Positions 13,601 through 23,009 of a stretch of DNA of 64,000 bases are shown piece after piece (positions within the stretch are counted from its first letter, which is position 1; each line of letters begins with the position of its first letter). Source of the DNA: a virus; IMG/VR virus record IMGVR_UViG_3300026531_000002, positions 1-64,000 of that record. One strand, 5' to 3'. The notes below the pieces were generated by a model. That model searched no databases. It saw only the letters and a program-made list of their open reading frames with translations, and had not been told where the DNA came from. Position numbers and translations under genes: made by a program.

Positions 13601-13625
13601 TTTTACAAAAGAAATTTGAAAGAGT

Positions 13626-13641
13626 TGAGGCGGAAGCCTCA
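13626..13641 (-). terminator. Short hairpin after polA
   Basis: TGAGGC-GGAA-GCCTCA forms a perfect 6-bp stem. On the minus strand it is followed by a pyrimidine-rich but not purely T run, so this is a moderate candidate. Confidence 0.45.
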
Positions 13642-13647
13642 TAAGTA

Positions 13648-16332
13648 CTAAGAAAGTGTTGCCCAAGTGTCCCCATATTCTGGCTCTGCTTCCATAGGCA
13701 AGAAAACAGAAGCATTTTTATCAAAATAATCATCAAACTTTTCCATACTGTAACTTATTAAATTTCCTTGTAATTCAATATCACTATTACCTGAAACAAC
13801 CCTTTTTAGGTATTCTCTATAATCTGGTGAAATCTCTTCTTTTAAATAAGCATAAACAGCATCATGTATAATATTAACTAAAACTGTGTCATATTTAAAT
13901 GCAGGTGTGTTATAGTATAACCATTCCGTAGCATTAATAGTAGCTAATCCAGAACTTTGAATACTAAAATTCACAGCCACCCTTTCATCTTTACTGCTAA
14001 TCCAGCTTAATTTACTCTTAAGATATGGCAACAGCACATAATGACTGCTGAAACGGCTTAAATAATAGTTAGCCTTTAAAGGTCTGTCACAGCCTGTTAT
14101 ATAAAAAATAGGGTGTGGTAACTCTAATTCTTGACTCTTAGCTTTTTCAATAGTTTGCATATTATAATTATAAGTAGCTTTATAGGCTTCCCAATAGTTG
14201 TCATAAATAAATCTTTCATTCTTCTTAAAAGATTGTCTTTGTTTAAGATAGTTTAAAGAAAATGTATATCCCTTACTGTCTTGTCTTAATTTAGGGTACT
14301 TTTTCTTAATACTATTAATATCATCTTTAATAGCCTTAATATACTCAACACTACCTACTTCCAAACCTTTTGTTTTATTCTCAATAGCTTCTTTCACATC
14401 TGGCATTTTGTCAGACCAATAAGAATAAGTATTGTAACAGTGACTATCAATACCATATTTAGTAATAGCATAAAGAGCCTCATCTTGTGCTTCATTAATC
14501 CCTACACGGCTCTCTAATGCAGAATAGTCAGCCCCTACCATCATATAACCATCAGGAGCTTTAAAAACATCTTTGATAGTCTTTCCATACTTGCTTCCAG
14601 ATGGGATTGTTAATAAAGACACTACTCCAGAACTACTCAAACGGCGTGATAAAGTTCCTGTTTGGTTGAATTGATTAAACACTTTATAGGTTCCTGCTCC
14701 TGTATGCACACAACCATCATTTAAGTTTGTAATATAAGTATTAAGAGCTTTTTTAAGGTCTTGAATATCTTTAATTTGTTGTATCAACTCTTTATCCTCT
14801 TCAGATACATTAGGATTTTCTAACCAAAATGCCAAAGTATCCTTATCAGTCTTTCTATCTTTATCTAATAAAGGTAAACCCATAACCTCATAATAAAGAG
14901 TTTGTTTATGATTAGGGCTAGCTATGTTGAATTTAATATGTTTAAAGTCAGCTATTGTTTTTTGTTTTTTGTGTTGGCGATTATATTTTTCCATAGCAGA
15001 AAACCTTAGCAGGATTTCAGCTTCAGCTATTTTTGGGTGTCCTATAACTTCCTTTTTCTTTTCTTCATCATAATACCCGATGAGAGCTTTCTCATCATCT
15101 TCAAGCATTTTTGGTAACTCTACTACAAGTCTTTCTAACTTTGCTTTATCCACTTCCATACCATTCAAAGCCATATAAGTTAGCACTTTAGATTGTCTAA
15201 TCATACTTAAATAGGCTTTTCTTAGTTCGTTTTTTAAAGGGTGTTGTTTAAGAATATCTAATAACCAGTAATAAATTCTTTTAGTTGCTATTACATCTAT
15301 ATTATTATAAGTTGCAACCTCTCTAATATCAGCATTAATTAAGTCTGATTGGTCAATGTTCTCATCATACTCTCCAAACCACTTATAAGAAAGAGCTTTC
15401 AAAGAATTTGATGTTCTTTCTGTACTATTAAATACTAAGTAAGCTAAAAATAAAGTATCCTCATAGTTTTGTTTTTGTGTTATTTCATAATACTTTGTGT
15501 GGTCTTCTGCATTATAAAAATTGCCTTTTAAATATAGATTATGTATTAAAAAAGGATTATCAAAGTTAGCCCAATTATGCCCTACTATTTTCTTACTTTC
15601 TTGATACTTTAAAAGAAACCTACTAACAACTTCTGAAATAGCTTCATCTCTCAAATCAAAACAATAAGCTGTTTCATCTTTTGTCCCAAAACTAATTGTA
15701 AGAAGCCCATCTTTATACCAATAAAGCCCTGTTGTTTCAATATCAACAAACAAAATAGGCTCTTTAAATAACTTAGTCAGCACTTTTAAAGCTTCTGATT
15801 TAGTATTTATAAAGTTATCCTGTTCTGATTTTATCTTTTCAAAACCTTTTACAAACCCTGTTTCAATTTGTCTATACACTTCTGTTTTATTCCCACCATT
15901 AAAACCTTTAAGGTTCTGTAAAAGCTGTTGTAACATTTTTAATTTATATGGTGTAGTGGTAATCTGATATGTATCAAAAATAGGCACAATATGTTTAGGA
16001 CTATTTGTTATTTTTTTTACTAACTTACTTTGAGGCAGTAGCATACCAACTGCTAAATCAGGCTTAGAAAGTGTTGTAAGAAACTTTAGCAGTGCCTTAT
16101 CAGATGCTAAAATATACTCAATATCATATAAATCTTCTAGTTTAGCAATCTCTTTTAAAGCTCTCTCAACCTCGTCTTTTTTTATTGTGTTTTTTATAGG
16201 GATATCTACCCCTATAACACAAGACTCCTCTAAAATATCTTTGTATATAACTAAATCAGAAGTTTTAAATTTATTCTCATTTACTAAAATTACATACTTA
16301 ACAGCATCTGAATGATTAAATAATACTTCCAT
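13648..16332 (-). CDS. DNA polymerase A family with 3'-5' exonuclease
   Basis: An 894-aa replicative polymerase. The proofreading exonuclease spans about residues 190-360, with VDIETTG (D197, E199), HNWANFDN (D258) and YNNIDV (D346). In the polymerase domain, motif A is GADYSALESR (D602). Motif B follows the R-x3-K-x3-F-x3-Y spacing (R683, K687, F691, Y695). Motif C is IIHDAVYAY (H823, D824), where the usual Glu after the catalytic Asp is Ala. The first 180 residues match no domain I know. There is no 5' nuclease domain; that activity is a separate gene (19514-20419). It has its own promoter. Confidence 0.93.
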   Translation of the reverse strand: MEVLFNHSDAVKYVILVNENKFKTSDLVIYKDILEESCVIGVDIPIKNTIKKDEVERALKEIAKLEDLYDIEYILASDKALLKFLTTLSKPDLAVGMLLPQSKLVKKITNSPKHIVPIFDTYQITTTPYKLKMLQQLLQNLKGFNGGNKTEVYRQIETGFVKGFEKIKSEQDNFINTKSEALKVLTKLFKEPILFVDIETTGLYWYKDGLLTISFGTKDETAYCFDLRDEAISEVVSRFLLKYQESKKIVGHNWANFDNPFLIHNLYLKGNFYNAEDHTKYYEITQKQNYEDTLFLAYLVFNSTERTSNSLKALSYKWFGEYDENIDQSDLINADIREVATYNNIDVIATKRIYYWLLDILKQHPLKNELRKAYLSMIRQSKVLTYMALNGMEVDKAKLERLVVELPKMLEDDEKALIGYYDEEKKKEVIGHPKIAEAEILLRFSAMEKYNRQHKKQKTIADFKHIKFNIASPNHKQTLYYEVMGLPLLDKDRKTDKDTLAFWLENPNVSEEDKELIQQIKDIQDLKKALNTYITNLNDGCVHTGAGTYKVFNQFNQTGTLSRRLSSSGVVSLLTIPSGSKYGKTIKDVFKAPDGYMMVGADYSALESRVGINEAQDEALYAITKYGIDSHCYNTYSYWSDKMPDVKEAIENKTKGLEVGSVEYIKAIKDDINSIKKKYPKLRQDSKGYTFSLNYLKQRQSFKKNERFIYDNYWEAYKATYNYNMQTIEKAKSQELELPHPIFYITGCDRPLKANYYLSRFSSHYVLLPYLKSKLSWISSKDERVAVNFSIQSSGLATINATEWLYYNTPAFKYDTVLVNIIHDAVYAYLKEEISPDYREYLKRVVSGNSDIELQGNLISYSMEKFDDYFDKNASVFLPMEAEPEYGDTWATLS

Positions 16333-16360
16333 AACTATCCTTTTTGTTAAAATAATAGAA

Positions 16361-16390
16361 AGGATAACAAAAAAAAACTTAAAAAGAGAT
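16361..16390 (-). promoter_or_regulatory. polA promoter, early type
   Basis: On the minus strand TTTTTAAG, a T-run and TTGTTATCCTTTC match the early promoter pattern (TG-n-TATCCT). Confidence 0.5.
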
Positions 16391-16401
16391 TAAAAGAAAA
16401 G

Positions 16402-16424
16402 ACAACCCCCTAGTAGGGATTGTG
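16402..16424 (-). terminator. Terminator after 16430-17350 gene
   Basis: On the minus strand CAATCCC pairs with GGGGTTG (one G-U) around TACTAG and is followed by TCTTTTCTTTT. Confidence 0.65.
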
Positions 16425-16429
16425 TTATG

Positions 16430-17350
16430 TTAGTTAGTACCTAATTGAGTAGGGCAGATTTCCTCACCTAAAGCTAGAGCAAGATTTAAAGAGATGTCTT
16501 TATTAACCCAAATAAAAGAACTTACATATAATGAATGTCCATGGTCATCATCATCAATAATAATTCCGTTAAAATAATTTGCACCAGAACTATCAGACTT
16601 AAAATAGTTAGCCGCATCTGAACCTGTGTATAAATCACCTGTATAATTATCTTTAACTGCTAAAACTTTTTCTGATACCCTGCCACTCCCTGCTTGTTTT
16701 ATATCTAATATAACTGTATACCATCTACCACTTTCTGCATTACTTCCTATCTTATATTTGTAGTAATAGTTACTTGCAGATTCAGGGTTTCCAACTGCTA
16801 CACAAAAATCATAGTCTTTATCAAAAGCACTATCTCCATAATAAAAATTAAAAATCATTTTACTATGGTTTGTAATTAAAGCATATGCGTTCTCTTTATT
16901 TGTTATTGGTCTATCAATGTAAGTATATTGATTAACTTTTAATAAAGGTATAGGAGTGCCTTTGTAATTTTCGTCCCATGTTAGTTCATAATCTGCTTCA
17001 CTATATGCTTGTACATCTGCAAAGTTTAAGTCTTCATAATCATTATTATCTTCGTTCCAGCGTCTAATCTTATCTTTGTCAGCAATCATAGGGGCTTGTG
17101 TTACAATATAAGGAAAATCATCACCAAAAGGAGTCTTTTTACCCCAATCATACTTAGCTGCTATTACTTCCCCTCCTTTTGTTTCAAAAGTGTAGCTCTC
17201 CCTAAAATCAAAAACTGTTCCGTCACTTGTAGTAACTTTAAATAAACAACTATTACCTACTACTTGAATATCTCTTCCTCTTTCATCACCATCTTTATCA
17301 GGAATTTGAAAGTACATATCACTATCTTTCCAGATTGTTATTTTATCCAT
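16430..17350 (-). CDS. Putative virion protein, unknown
   Basis: A 306-aa acidic, Tyr/Asp-rich, probably beta-rich protein. The N-terminus (MDKITIWKDSDMYFQIPDKD) resembles a small domain often seen on phage baseplate or fibre proteins, but I cannot name a family. A weak late-like motif (AAAACGAAACAAAC on the minus strand, about 17371-17388) precedes it. With its neighbour 17385-18428 it may form part of a surface or fibre structure. Confidence 0.55.
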   Translation of the reverse strand: MDKITIWKDSDMYFQIPDKDGDERGRDIQVVGNSCLFKVTTSDGTVFDFRESYTFETKGGEVIAAKYDWGKKTPFGDDFPYIVTQAPMIADKDKIRRWNEDNNDYEDLNFADVQAYSEADYELTWDENYKGTPIPLLKVNQYTYIDRPITNKENAYALITNHSKMIFNFYYGDSAFDKDYDFCVAVGNPESASNYYYKYKIGSNAESGRWYTVILDIKQAGSGRVSEKVLAVKDNYTGDLYTGSDAANYFKSDSSGANYFNGIIIDDDDHGHSLYVSSFIWVNKDISLNLALALGEEICPTQLGTN

Positions 17351-17384
17351 TGTTTAGTCCTTATTTTTTTTGGTTTGTTTCGTT

Positions 17385-18428
17385 TTATTCATCGTCTATA
17401 TCCTCGTCATCTTCATCTTCAAACTCCTCTTCTTTAAACACTATCTTATATTCTGTATCATCTTGATATAATGTAGTGTCCCAAACATCTTCATCAATTA
17501 AGTCATCACCTTGATAAACATCAAAAGGGTAGTCCTGACTTTCAAAATAAATGTCCCCCTCATCAGCTAAAATATAAATAAACTTATCAGGGTCTTCTCC
17601 CATACCAAAAATAAATGTTTCCATATCAGGGTCAATACGGTCTCCATTATTAGGATAAGTATTCCAAATATAGTGGTCAGTTCCGAGTTCAGCCCCTGCT
17701 CCTAATGTAATAGGGTTTGTATTAGCACCCCAAAACTCTTTGCCACCTTTAAAATAAACTTTAATAGGAGTTTCTGTTTCAAAGTGTGCAGTTCCTAAAG
17801 CCAATAAGTTCTTAATTGTAGGAGTTACATTTTCATCTATATTAACATAAGGATACTTTCCTATTGTTAAAGTTTTAGGACTATCTGTATTATTTAAAAA
17901 AGTTCTGTAAGACTTTAAATCAACAATCCCCTCACTTGTTGCTAAAACATCAGGAGAGTTATTCACAATATAGCTACCATCTTTCTCATACTCATAAACC
18001 GCATAAGACTCTTTAATAGGTCTATTAAAGTTAATTTTTACAAAAGTTTCTAAGTTGTTAGGATTATCAATCACCACATTATCTATTTCATCATCTGTAA
18101 TAGTTAATGTAACAGTCTCTTTAGACCCTTTACCCTCACTATCAAGTACTAATATATCAAGCTTATAAACATTATCTTTATTAGCATCTAAAGGGTATTC
18201 ATAATCAAATTTGCGTATACCTTTAATTATGTTACTCCCCTCTTCAACCTTAAAAAATTGTTTATCTTCCCCCTCAATAATAATTGTATAAGGCTCTGTT
18301 CCACCCTCTATATCTAAATCTAAAATAATATCTGAATGTTCAGTAGTTGAAAAGGTAGTCCCCTTTAAAACAGGACAACCACCCCCACTACAACTACCGC
18401 CCATTCTAAATTGGAAATAGTGTATCAT
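17385..18428 (-). CDS. Putative virion surface protein with Ig/cadherin-like segment
   Basis: A 347-aa protein. Residues about 25-115 have the alternating pattern of an Ig/cadherin-type fold (YTIIIEGEDKQFFKV, YKLDILVLDSEGKGSKETVT). A BspA-like phrase follows later (TLTIGKYPYVNI), and a strongly acidic tail (EEFEDEDDEDIDDE) ends the chain. There is a Cys/Gly cluster at the N-terminus (GGSCSGGGCPVL); translation could also start at the internal Met of FRMGGS. It is preceded by a late-type TATCGA motif. The likely role is virion decoration or host contact, inferred from fold style only. Confidence 0.55.
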   Translation of the reverse strand: MIHYFQFRMGGSCSGGGCPVLKGTTFSTTEHSDIILDLDIEGGTEPYTIIIEGEDKQFFKVEEGSNIIKGIRKFDYEYPLDANKDNVYKLDILVLDSEGKGSKETVTLTITDDEIDNVVIDNPNNLETFVKINFNRPIKESYAVYEYEKDGSYIVNNSPDVLATSEGIVDLKSYRTFLNNTDSPKTLTIGKYPYVNIDENVTPTIKNLLALGTAHFETETPIKVYFKGGKEFWGANTNPITLGAGAELGTDHYIWNTYPNNGDRIDPDMETFIFGMGEDPDKFIYILADEGDIYFESQDYPFDVYQGDDLIDEDVWDTTLYQDDTEYKIVFKEEEFEDEDDEDIDDE

Positions 18429-18448
18429 AATACCCTCTCATTTTTTGT

Positions 18449-18465
18449 GGAGGGTATCGAAAATT
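18449..18465 (-). promoter_or_regulatory. Candidate late promoter (TCGATA variant)
   Basis: On the minus strand AAATTTTCGATACCC, 20-35 bp before the start codon at 18428, fits the structural-gene motif family with TCGATA instead of GCGATA. Confidence 0.4.
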
Positions 18466-19278
18466 TCAGGGTTGCGGGTCTGTTTCTAAAGGTTTAATGT
18501 AAGGAATTTGGCTTGATTGGATATAAGAGTTATAGTTAATAGAGTTAATAGGCTTGTTAATCAAATCAGGATTATAAACACCTATTTGATAATCAATAAA
18601 ATCAAGATATTCAAATCTATTTAAATTTACATACTTTCTAAAATCAAATAACCTACTCTTAGTGGTTTTAGGCCTAGCAGGGTCAAAAAAATCATTTATA
18701 AACAGTTTCGTATCTAAACTAAACAACCAACTTTGTATTACACTTAAAGAAATAGTATTTACATCTGTTGTTTCATGCACTAAATAGCCTGTTAAATAAG
18801 TATCTCTTAAATTTAATTTTTCCAAATCTTGTTTAATATGTGGTAAATTTAGCCAATCTTGATTATCATTTGTAATATAAGCATTACCTAAATAATCTAC
18901 ATAAACATACACAAACATACCACCTTTAGGGGCTTCATATTGAAATGTATGAACATTTGCTCTTATCTTTGTGTTAGGGATTACTATCTTTTCAGGTAAA
19001 GGTTTTCTTTTTAGAATACCGTTATTTATAATATCTTCAATATCCTTAAGTTCATCTTTTTGTATTCCAAATAACAACTGTGAAGCTTTTTTGTGGATAT
19101 ATGTCTTAGTCTCATTAAAATAATTAAGCATAATTTGCAGTCTAAGGAGTTTATCATTTAAAAGTTCGGGCTCGCTCCTAAGATTAGAAGTATCCACACC
19201 ACTAAAAATAACAGGATTGAACCACACCTTAATAGGGTGTGTAAGTTCTTCTTTAGTGTTTTCCTCTAAAAAAATCAT
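18466..19278 (-). CDS. Hypothetical protein
   Basis: A 270-aa protein with no recognised motif (MIFLEENTKEELTHPIKVWF). It has mixed helices and strands and a Tyr/Asn-rich C-terminus. It overlaps the upstream HTH gene by 4 bp, so the two are probably co-translated. A virion role is possible because the late-motif gene 17385-18428 follows it. Confidence 0.6.
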   Translation of the reverse strand: MIFLEENTKEELTHPIKVWFNPVIFSGVDTSNLRSEPELLNDKLLRLQIMLNYFNETKTYIHKKASQLLFGIQKDELKDIEDIINNGILKRKPLPEKIVIPNTKIRANVHTFQYEAPKGGMFVYVYVDYLGNAYITNDNQDWLNLPHIKQDLEKLNLRDTYLTGYLVHETTDVNTISLSVIQSWLFSLDTKLFINDFFDPARPKTTKSRLFDFRKYVNLNRFEYLDFIDYQIGVYNPDLINKPINSINYNSYIQSSQIPYIKPLETDPQP

Positions 19279-19514
19279 CTAGCCTCCTTAGTATTTGTGT
19301 TTAGTTTAAAATCATAAAAGGCTTTTAAAGCATCATCATCAAAGAAATCATATTTAGATAACTTCCAAGTTCTTTTGTAAGTTTTCCTTTGTAATAAATT
19401 GTAAATAAAATTAGAATCCACTCCATATTTTTCTACTAAAGATGGGATTGTACTCCTGTTTGTGTAGAAATCTTCTATAATTTCTAAAACCGTTTCTTCT
19501 ATCATGTTATTCAT
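19275..19514 (-). CDS. Small helix-turn-helix protein
   Basis: A 79-aa protein. Residues about 22-48 (TIPSLVEKYGVDSNFIYNLL + QRKTYKRTW) form a clear HTH similar to the DNA-binding modules that accompany homing endonucleases and recombinases. It overlaps both neighbours (4 bp downstream, 1 bp upstream). It may be a transcription regulator or a nuclease accessory; the target is unknown. Confidence 0.6.
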   Translation of the reverse strand: MNNMIEETVLEIIEDFYTNRSTIPSLVEKYGVDSNFIYNLLQRKTYKRTWKLSKYDFFDDDALKAFYDFKLNTNTKEAR

Positions 19515-20419
19515 TATTTAGCTCCTTTCATATATGGTAAAAATTGATTAATAACAAATTTATTAGGAATAAATCCAAATCTACTACACACCATAATCAT
19601 ATCATTTTTGTTTTTGAATTTTATTTGTGGTGTATTCATTTGCTCTTTTAATGTTATTTGTTGTTTTTCATTTAAGTCTTTAAAATACATTCTTTTGAAT
19701 AGTGTATAATTAAAGTCAAACATCTCCTTAGTATCTTTAAATCTTTCAGGCTGTCTCCCTACTTTATAGGCTTCATGTATATCTTCTTTCAGTTCCTCAA
19801 TAGGGGCGTTAACATCAAAATACTTCATAAATGATTTTGCCCCAAACCCTCTAATACCTTGTACATTCTCTTTTGAGACACCTGTAAAAGCATCTATAAC
19901 AGCTAACTTTTCAGGTTCAAAACCATACTCTTTAGTAAAATCTTTTTTAGTATATAATAAGTCTTTATTTGTATAATAAACATCAGCATTATCTTCTAAA
20001 AACTTAATCCAATCCTTGTCTTCTGTAATCATTGTAACATGATAATCCTCTTTGTCTTTTAACTTATCTGACACCACAGAAGCAATATCATCAGCCTCTA
20101 AACCATCTATTTTTAAAACCCTACCAAAATACTTAATTTGGTTTGGCAGTTCTTGTTGGTCTTTTCTAAACTGTTGAAATTTATCTAATTGAGATTTAGT
20201 TTGATACTTTTCTCTATTAGCTTTCCTCTGTGCTTTATACTCTTTAAAAACTTCACTTCTCCAACTCTTAGAATCAAATAAGAAATACACTAAAGCATTT
20301 CTTTTATTTAATTTGTTAAGAGTAAATGAGATTGTTTCTAAGATAGATAAAAGAGGTCTGTTCCTACTAAAAGCTTTGTAGGTGTAAATAGAACTATCTA
20401 CTAATATAATCTCTTTCAT
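19514..20419 (-). CDS. 5'-3' exonuclease / flap endonuclease (T4 RNase H-like)
   Basis: A 301-aa nuclease that removes RNA primers and 5' flaps, the activity missing from the polymerase at 13648. Metal ligands are visible: D8 (LVDSS), D49 (FDSK), the E108-A-D110-D111 cluster (GLEADDIA), D134 and D136 (TEDKDW) and D176 (IDAFTG). The helix-3-turn DNA-binding loop is at about 187-196 (QGIRGFGAKS). YKAQR near 61-65 is the helical arch start. The length is typical for phage enzymes. Its own promoter (TATAAT) precedes it. Confidence 0.92.
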   Translation of the reverse strand: MKEIILVDSSIYTYKAFSRNRPLLSILETISFTLNKLNKRNALVYFLFDSKSWRSEVFKEYKAQRKANREKYQTKSQLDKFQQFRKDQQELPNQIKYFGRVLKIDGLEADDIASVVSDKLKDKEDYHVTMITEDKDWIKFLEDNADVYYTNKDLLYTKKDFTKEYGFEPEKLAVIDAFTGVSKENVQGIRGFGAKSFMKYFDVNAPIEELKEDIHEAYKVGRQPERFKDTKEMFDFNYTLFKRMYFKDLNEKQQITLKEQMNTPQIKFKNKNDMIMVCSRFGFIPNKFVINQFLPYMKGAK

Positions 20420-20442
20420 TTGTTACCCTTTCTGTTTTTAAG

Positions 20443-20475
20443 ATTATACTAACAAATAGCTTAATAAGTGCTTAT
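20443..20475 (-). promoter_or_regulatory. Promoter for 5' nuclease gene
   Basis: Minus strand: TTATTAAGC, then TTTGTTAGTATAATC. The TATAAT box is at 20443-20448 on the complement. Confidence 0.5.
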
Positions 20476-20496
20476 TTTGGAATAGTTTTTAGAAGA

Positions 20497-20519
20497 AAGA
20501 GGAGTTAAAACCTCCTCTT
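20497..20519 (-). terminator. Terminator after ssDNA-binding protein gene
   Basis: AAGAGGAG and CTCCTCTT form an 8-bp stem with a 7-nt loop, followed on the minus strand by TTCTTCTAAAA. Confidence 0.6.
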
Positions 20520-20532
20520 GTTTAAATGTAGA

Positions 20533-21375
20533 CTAGAACGGGATTTCATCTTCATCTATATCTACTTCAGGTACTTTATTAGTATCCGAACCATTAACAG
20601 TAGTGTCAGTAGATTGTTTAGGTTTTGGCTCAACAACTTCATCAGCATCTTTTAAAACACTATCAGCTACTTCTAATGCTTCATCAATTAAAGGTGAAAG
20701 TTCTTTTAGTAAGTCTAAAGATAATGGTTCAATCTTTTTAGCAACCATAACCCAAATCATTGAACCAACACTATTTTTAACTTTTTCAGCCCCTAAAGTC
20801 ACAAGGTCAGTTAAGATAATATCTTGCACTTTTTTACCTAGTTTCTCAAGGCTCTCTACAAATGCTGAATAAGACATATATGAGTGCGTAATAGCTCTAA
20901 CTTCCCACTTACCAGATGGAAGCTTCAATAGCCAAATTTGAATTGCTTTCCAAGACATTTGTACGCCTTGCTGAACAAGCTCTGCAACAGTCTCTCCACT
21001 TTCAACTCTAGCTTTTGCTTTACTCATATACATATTGTTATAAATTGGTGTTCTATAACGAGGTTTTTGCCCAAATGGAACATACTCCTCATACCACACA
21101 CCTTGTGCGACCAATACCCCATCTAATTCAGGAGCCGCCCAACCCTCTTCTTCAACTTTACCTTGTGCAATTTTCCAGTCTCCAATTAACCAACCTTTTC
21201 TGATGTCAGCAAAGTCTAAAAGAATATCATCTTTTTCTCTATTCACTTTAAAGTATTTTAATTTACTTCCGCTACCTCCAGCTGTTCCTGCTTTTTGTTT
21301 TGCAATTTTTGTAGCTAACTCTTCAGGATATCCTGCTTTTATTAAGTCAGCTTTAATATCTTCAAATCTTGACAT
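20533..21375 (-). CDS. Putative single-stranded DNA-binding protein
   Basis: A 280-aa protein. The core (residues about 40-215) is beta-rich with many aromatic residues (GWLIGDWKIAQ, YRTPIYNNMYMSK), as in phage ssDNA-binding proteins. The C-terminus is acidic and ends DIDEDEIPF, closely matching the conserved acidic tip that SSB proteins use to recruit partners. A linker of Lys/Pro/Ser/Thr lies between. It sits among replication genes and has its own early promoter and terminator, consistent with high expression. The fold is not proven by sequence alone. Confidence 0.65.
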   Translation of the reverse strand: MSRFEDIKADLIKAGYPEELATKIAKQKAGTAGGSGSKLKYFKVNREKDDILLDFADIRKGWLIGDWKIAQGKVEEEGWAAPELDGVLVAQGVWYEEYVPFGQKPRYRTPIYNNMYMSKAKARVESGETVAELVQQGVQMSWKAIQIWLLKLPSGKWEVRAITHSYMSYSAFVESLEKLGKKVQDIILTDLVTLGAEKVKNSVGSMIWVMVAKKIEPLSLDLLKELSPLIDEALEVADSVLKDADEVVEPKPKQSTDTTVNGSDTNKVPEVDIDEDEIPF

Positions 21376-21421
21376 TGTTTCTCCTTTTTTTTTATTTTGG
21401 CAACTTTGAAGTTACTCTGTA

Positions 21422-21475
21422 AGTATAGTATATTAAACCTTAAATAACCCTGAAATTAAAAATAAAACCGAAACA
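21422..21475 (-). promoter_or_regulatory. Early promoter for ssDNA-binding protein
   Basis: Minus strand: TTATTTAAGG, T/A spacer, then ACTATACTTAC (AGTATA at 21422-21427). Confidence 0.55.
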
Positions 21476-21494
21476 ACACTTAAAAAGGTTGTAA

Positions 21495-22772
21495 ATGTTT
21501 AATACACAAGAGATTAATAAAATTGAACACTTCTTCTTTAATCACCTAATTAAAACAGTAAATATCAAAGAAAGAAAAGATTACTTAGCAGATTTCTTTA
21601 AAGAAAACCCAAAACTAGCCTTTAAATTAAGACACTACGCAGAATTTTTAAACCCTGTTAGAGTTAGAACACAAAGATTAGGAGTTAAGTCTGCTATCTT
21701 TGCTAAAGAAATTGATACAGAAATTGAAACATTATACTTCAATAAATTCTTATATTACTATTTAACAGCTCCTCATAAAGTAACTGAATTAGGGCTGTAT
21801 AAACATATCACACAAACTAAATACAATCTATTAGGCTTCCTAACTAGCAAGGAAATTAAGCAAGCAATTAGAAACCTTAAAAATTACAAAGTAACTATGA
21901 CTAAAACAGAAGTATTAGGTTTATTCAAAGAACATATAGATAAAGATAGGGAAGAATTTGATAAAAACAAAATCAAAGTGTATAAAACAGAAGAGTTTTA
22001 CCCAAATATACCTAAAATCACTATTGCTAATTTAAGAGTTCCTACTACAAGAAACCATTTATTCTTTTTTTATGTTGATAGCAAAGGCTTTACACACACT
22101 TCTTTAGATGGCAGGTTACATTATAGCTATATACAATATTTAAAAGATAAGATAAGATTAGGTAAAGTATTAATAGGGTTTGTAGAACACAAAGACTCTG
22201 ATTTAATACACAATAGATTAGTTGAATTTAAACAGGTTCATAAAATCAAAAAAAGAGTTTTTAATCACATTTACCACCATATATGTCAAACAGATTTAAA
22301 CCTACAATTTGAACTATTTAAAAAAGGAGAGCGAAATCACTGTGAATTTGAAGACTGTCCTAGAATAGATAGCTTTAACAATTTCTTAATAGTCCAATAC
22401 TCAAACTTTAAACCTACTTATGTTAAAGCCGCTAAAAACAAAGAAACACAAGTAGCTAATTATTTTTACCAATTCAGTAGATTAGGGGTATTGCAAAAAA
22501 AATATGAAATAAAAGTTATGAAACCTAATCTAGTTGAAATAGAAGCCCCTCAAGGTTTTATCCATTACATAAAAGTAAAAATTAAAGGCAAAAATTATAA
22601 AGTAAAAATGAGAAGAAAAGCTATTGACTTGACACAAGAACAACTAAAAAATTTAGATGTAGAAAAAACAAAAGCAAAATGTATTGTGATGAAAGATAAA
22701 GGAAAAATAAAAGGAGTTGAAATACTAGAGCTTGACCCTGTGTATAAAAAAGTAAAAGTTAGGGGATTATAG
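21495..22772 (+). CDS. Hypothetical basic protein, lone + strand gene
   Basis: A 425-aa Lys/Phe/Tyr-rich protein that I do not recognise. The N-terminal half is helical. Around residues 190-215 there is a short motif (FFFYVDSKGFTHTSLDGRLH), then a basic, Cys/His-containing region (HHICQTDLNLQFELFK; ERNHCEFEDC). The C-terminus has KVKIKGKNYKVKMRRKAIDL, likely a nucleic-acid-binding strand pair. It lies divergent to the ssDNA-binding gene and convergent with 22767, surrounded by leftward replication genes. A plausible but unsupported guess is a nucleic-acid enzyme or a late-acquired accessory gene. Confidence 0.7.
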   Translation: MFNTQEINKIEHFFFNHLIKTVNIKERKDYLADFFKENPKLAFKLRHYAEFLNPVRVRTQRLGVKSAIFAKEIDTEIETLYFNKFLYYYLTAPHKVTELGLYKHITQTKYNLLGFLTSKEIKQAIRNLKNYKVTMTKTEVLGLFKEHIDKDREEFDKNKIKVYKTEEFYPNIPKITIANLRVPTTRNHLFFFYVDSKGFTHTSLDGRLHYSYIQYLKDKIRLGKVLIGFVEHKDSDLIHNRLVEFKQVHKIKKRVFNHIYHHICQTDLNLQFELFKKGERNHCEFEDCPRIDSFNNFLIVQYSNFKPTYVKAAKNKETQVANYFYQFSRLGVLQKKYEIKVMKPNLVEIEAPQGFIHYIKVKIKGKNYKVKMRRKAIDLTQEQLKNLDVEKTKAKCIVMKDKGKIKGVEILELDPVYKKVKVRGL

Positions 22773-23009
22773 CCCTAACTCATCAAGAAGCATTTTATTA
22801 TGCCTCACAGCTTTCAAAACTCTGTGTATTCTTAATCTAAGCTCGTACAAATCATTGTATGATTTAGTTTTAAGCTCATTAGCCATTAACTCATCAAGCT
22901 CTTTAGCCAGCACCTTACCAGCCTCATATTTAAATCTAATAGCCTCTTTGTAAGGTAAATCCGCAAACTCTTTAGGGTCTAACCCATATAAATATCTAGC
23001 ATCAATCAT
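22767..23009 (-). CDS. Hypothetical helical protein downstream of sigma factor
   Basis: An 80-aa helical protein (MIDARYLYGLDPKEFADLPY...). Its start overlaps the end of the sigma factor gene by 8 bp, suggesting coupled translation. A small partner of the sigma factor (co-activator or anti-sigma) is an attractive idea, but only the gene arrangement supports it. Its end overlaps the convergent gene by 6 bp. Confidence 0.6.
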   Translation of the reverse strand: MIDARYLYGLDPKEFADLPYKEAIRFKYEAGKVLAKELDELMANELKTKSYNDLYELRLRIHRVLKAVRHNKMLLDELGL

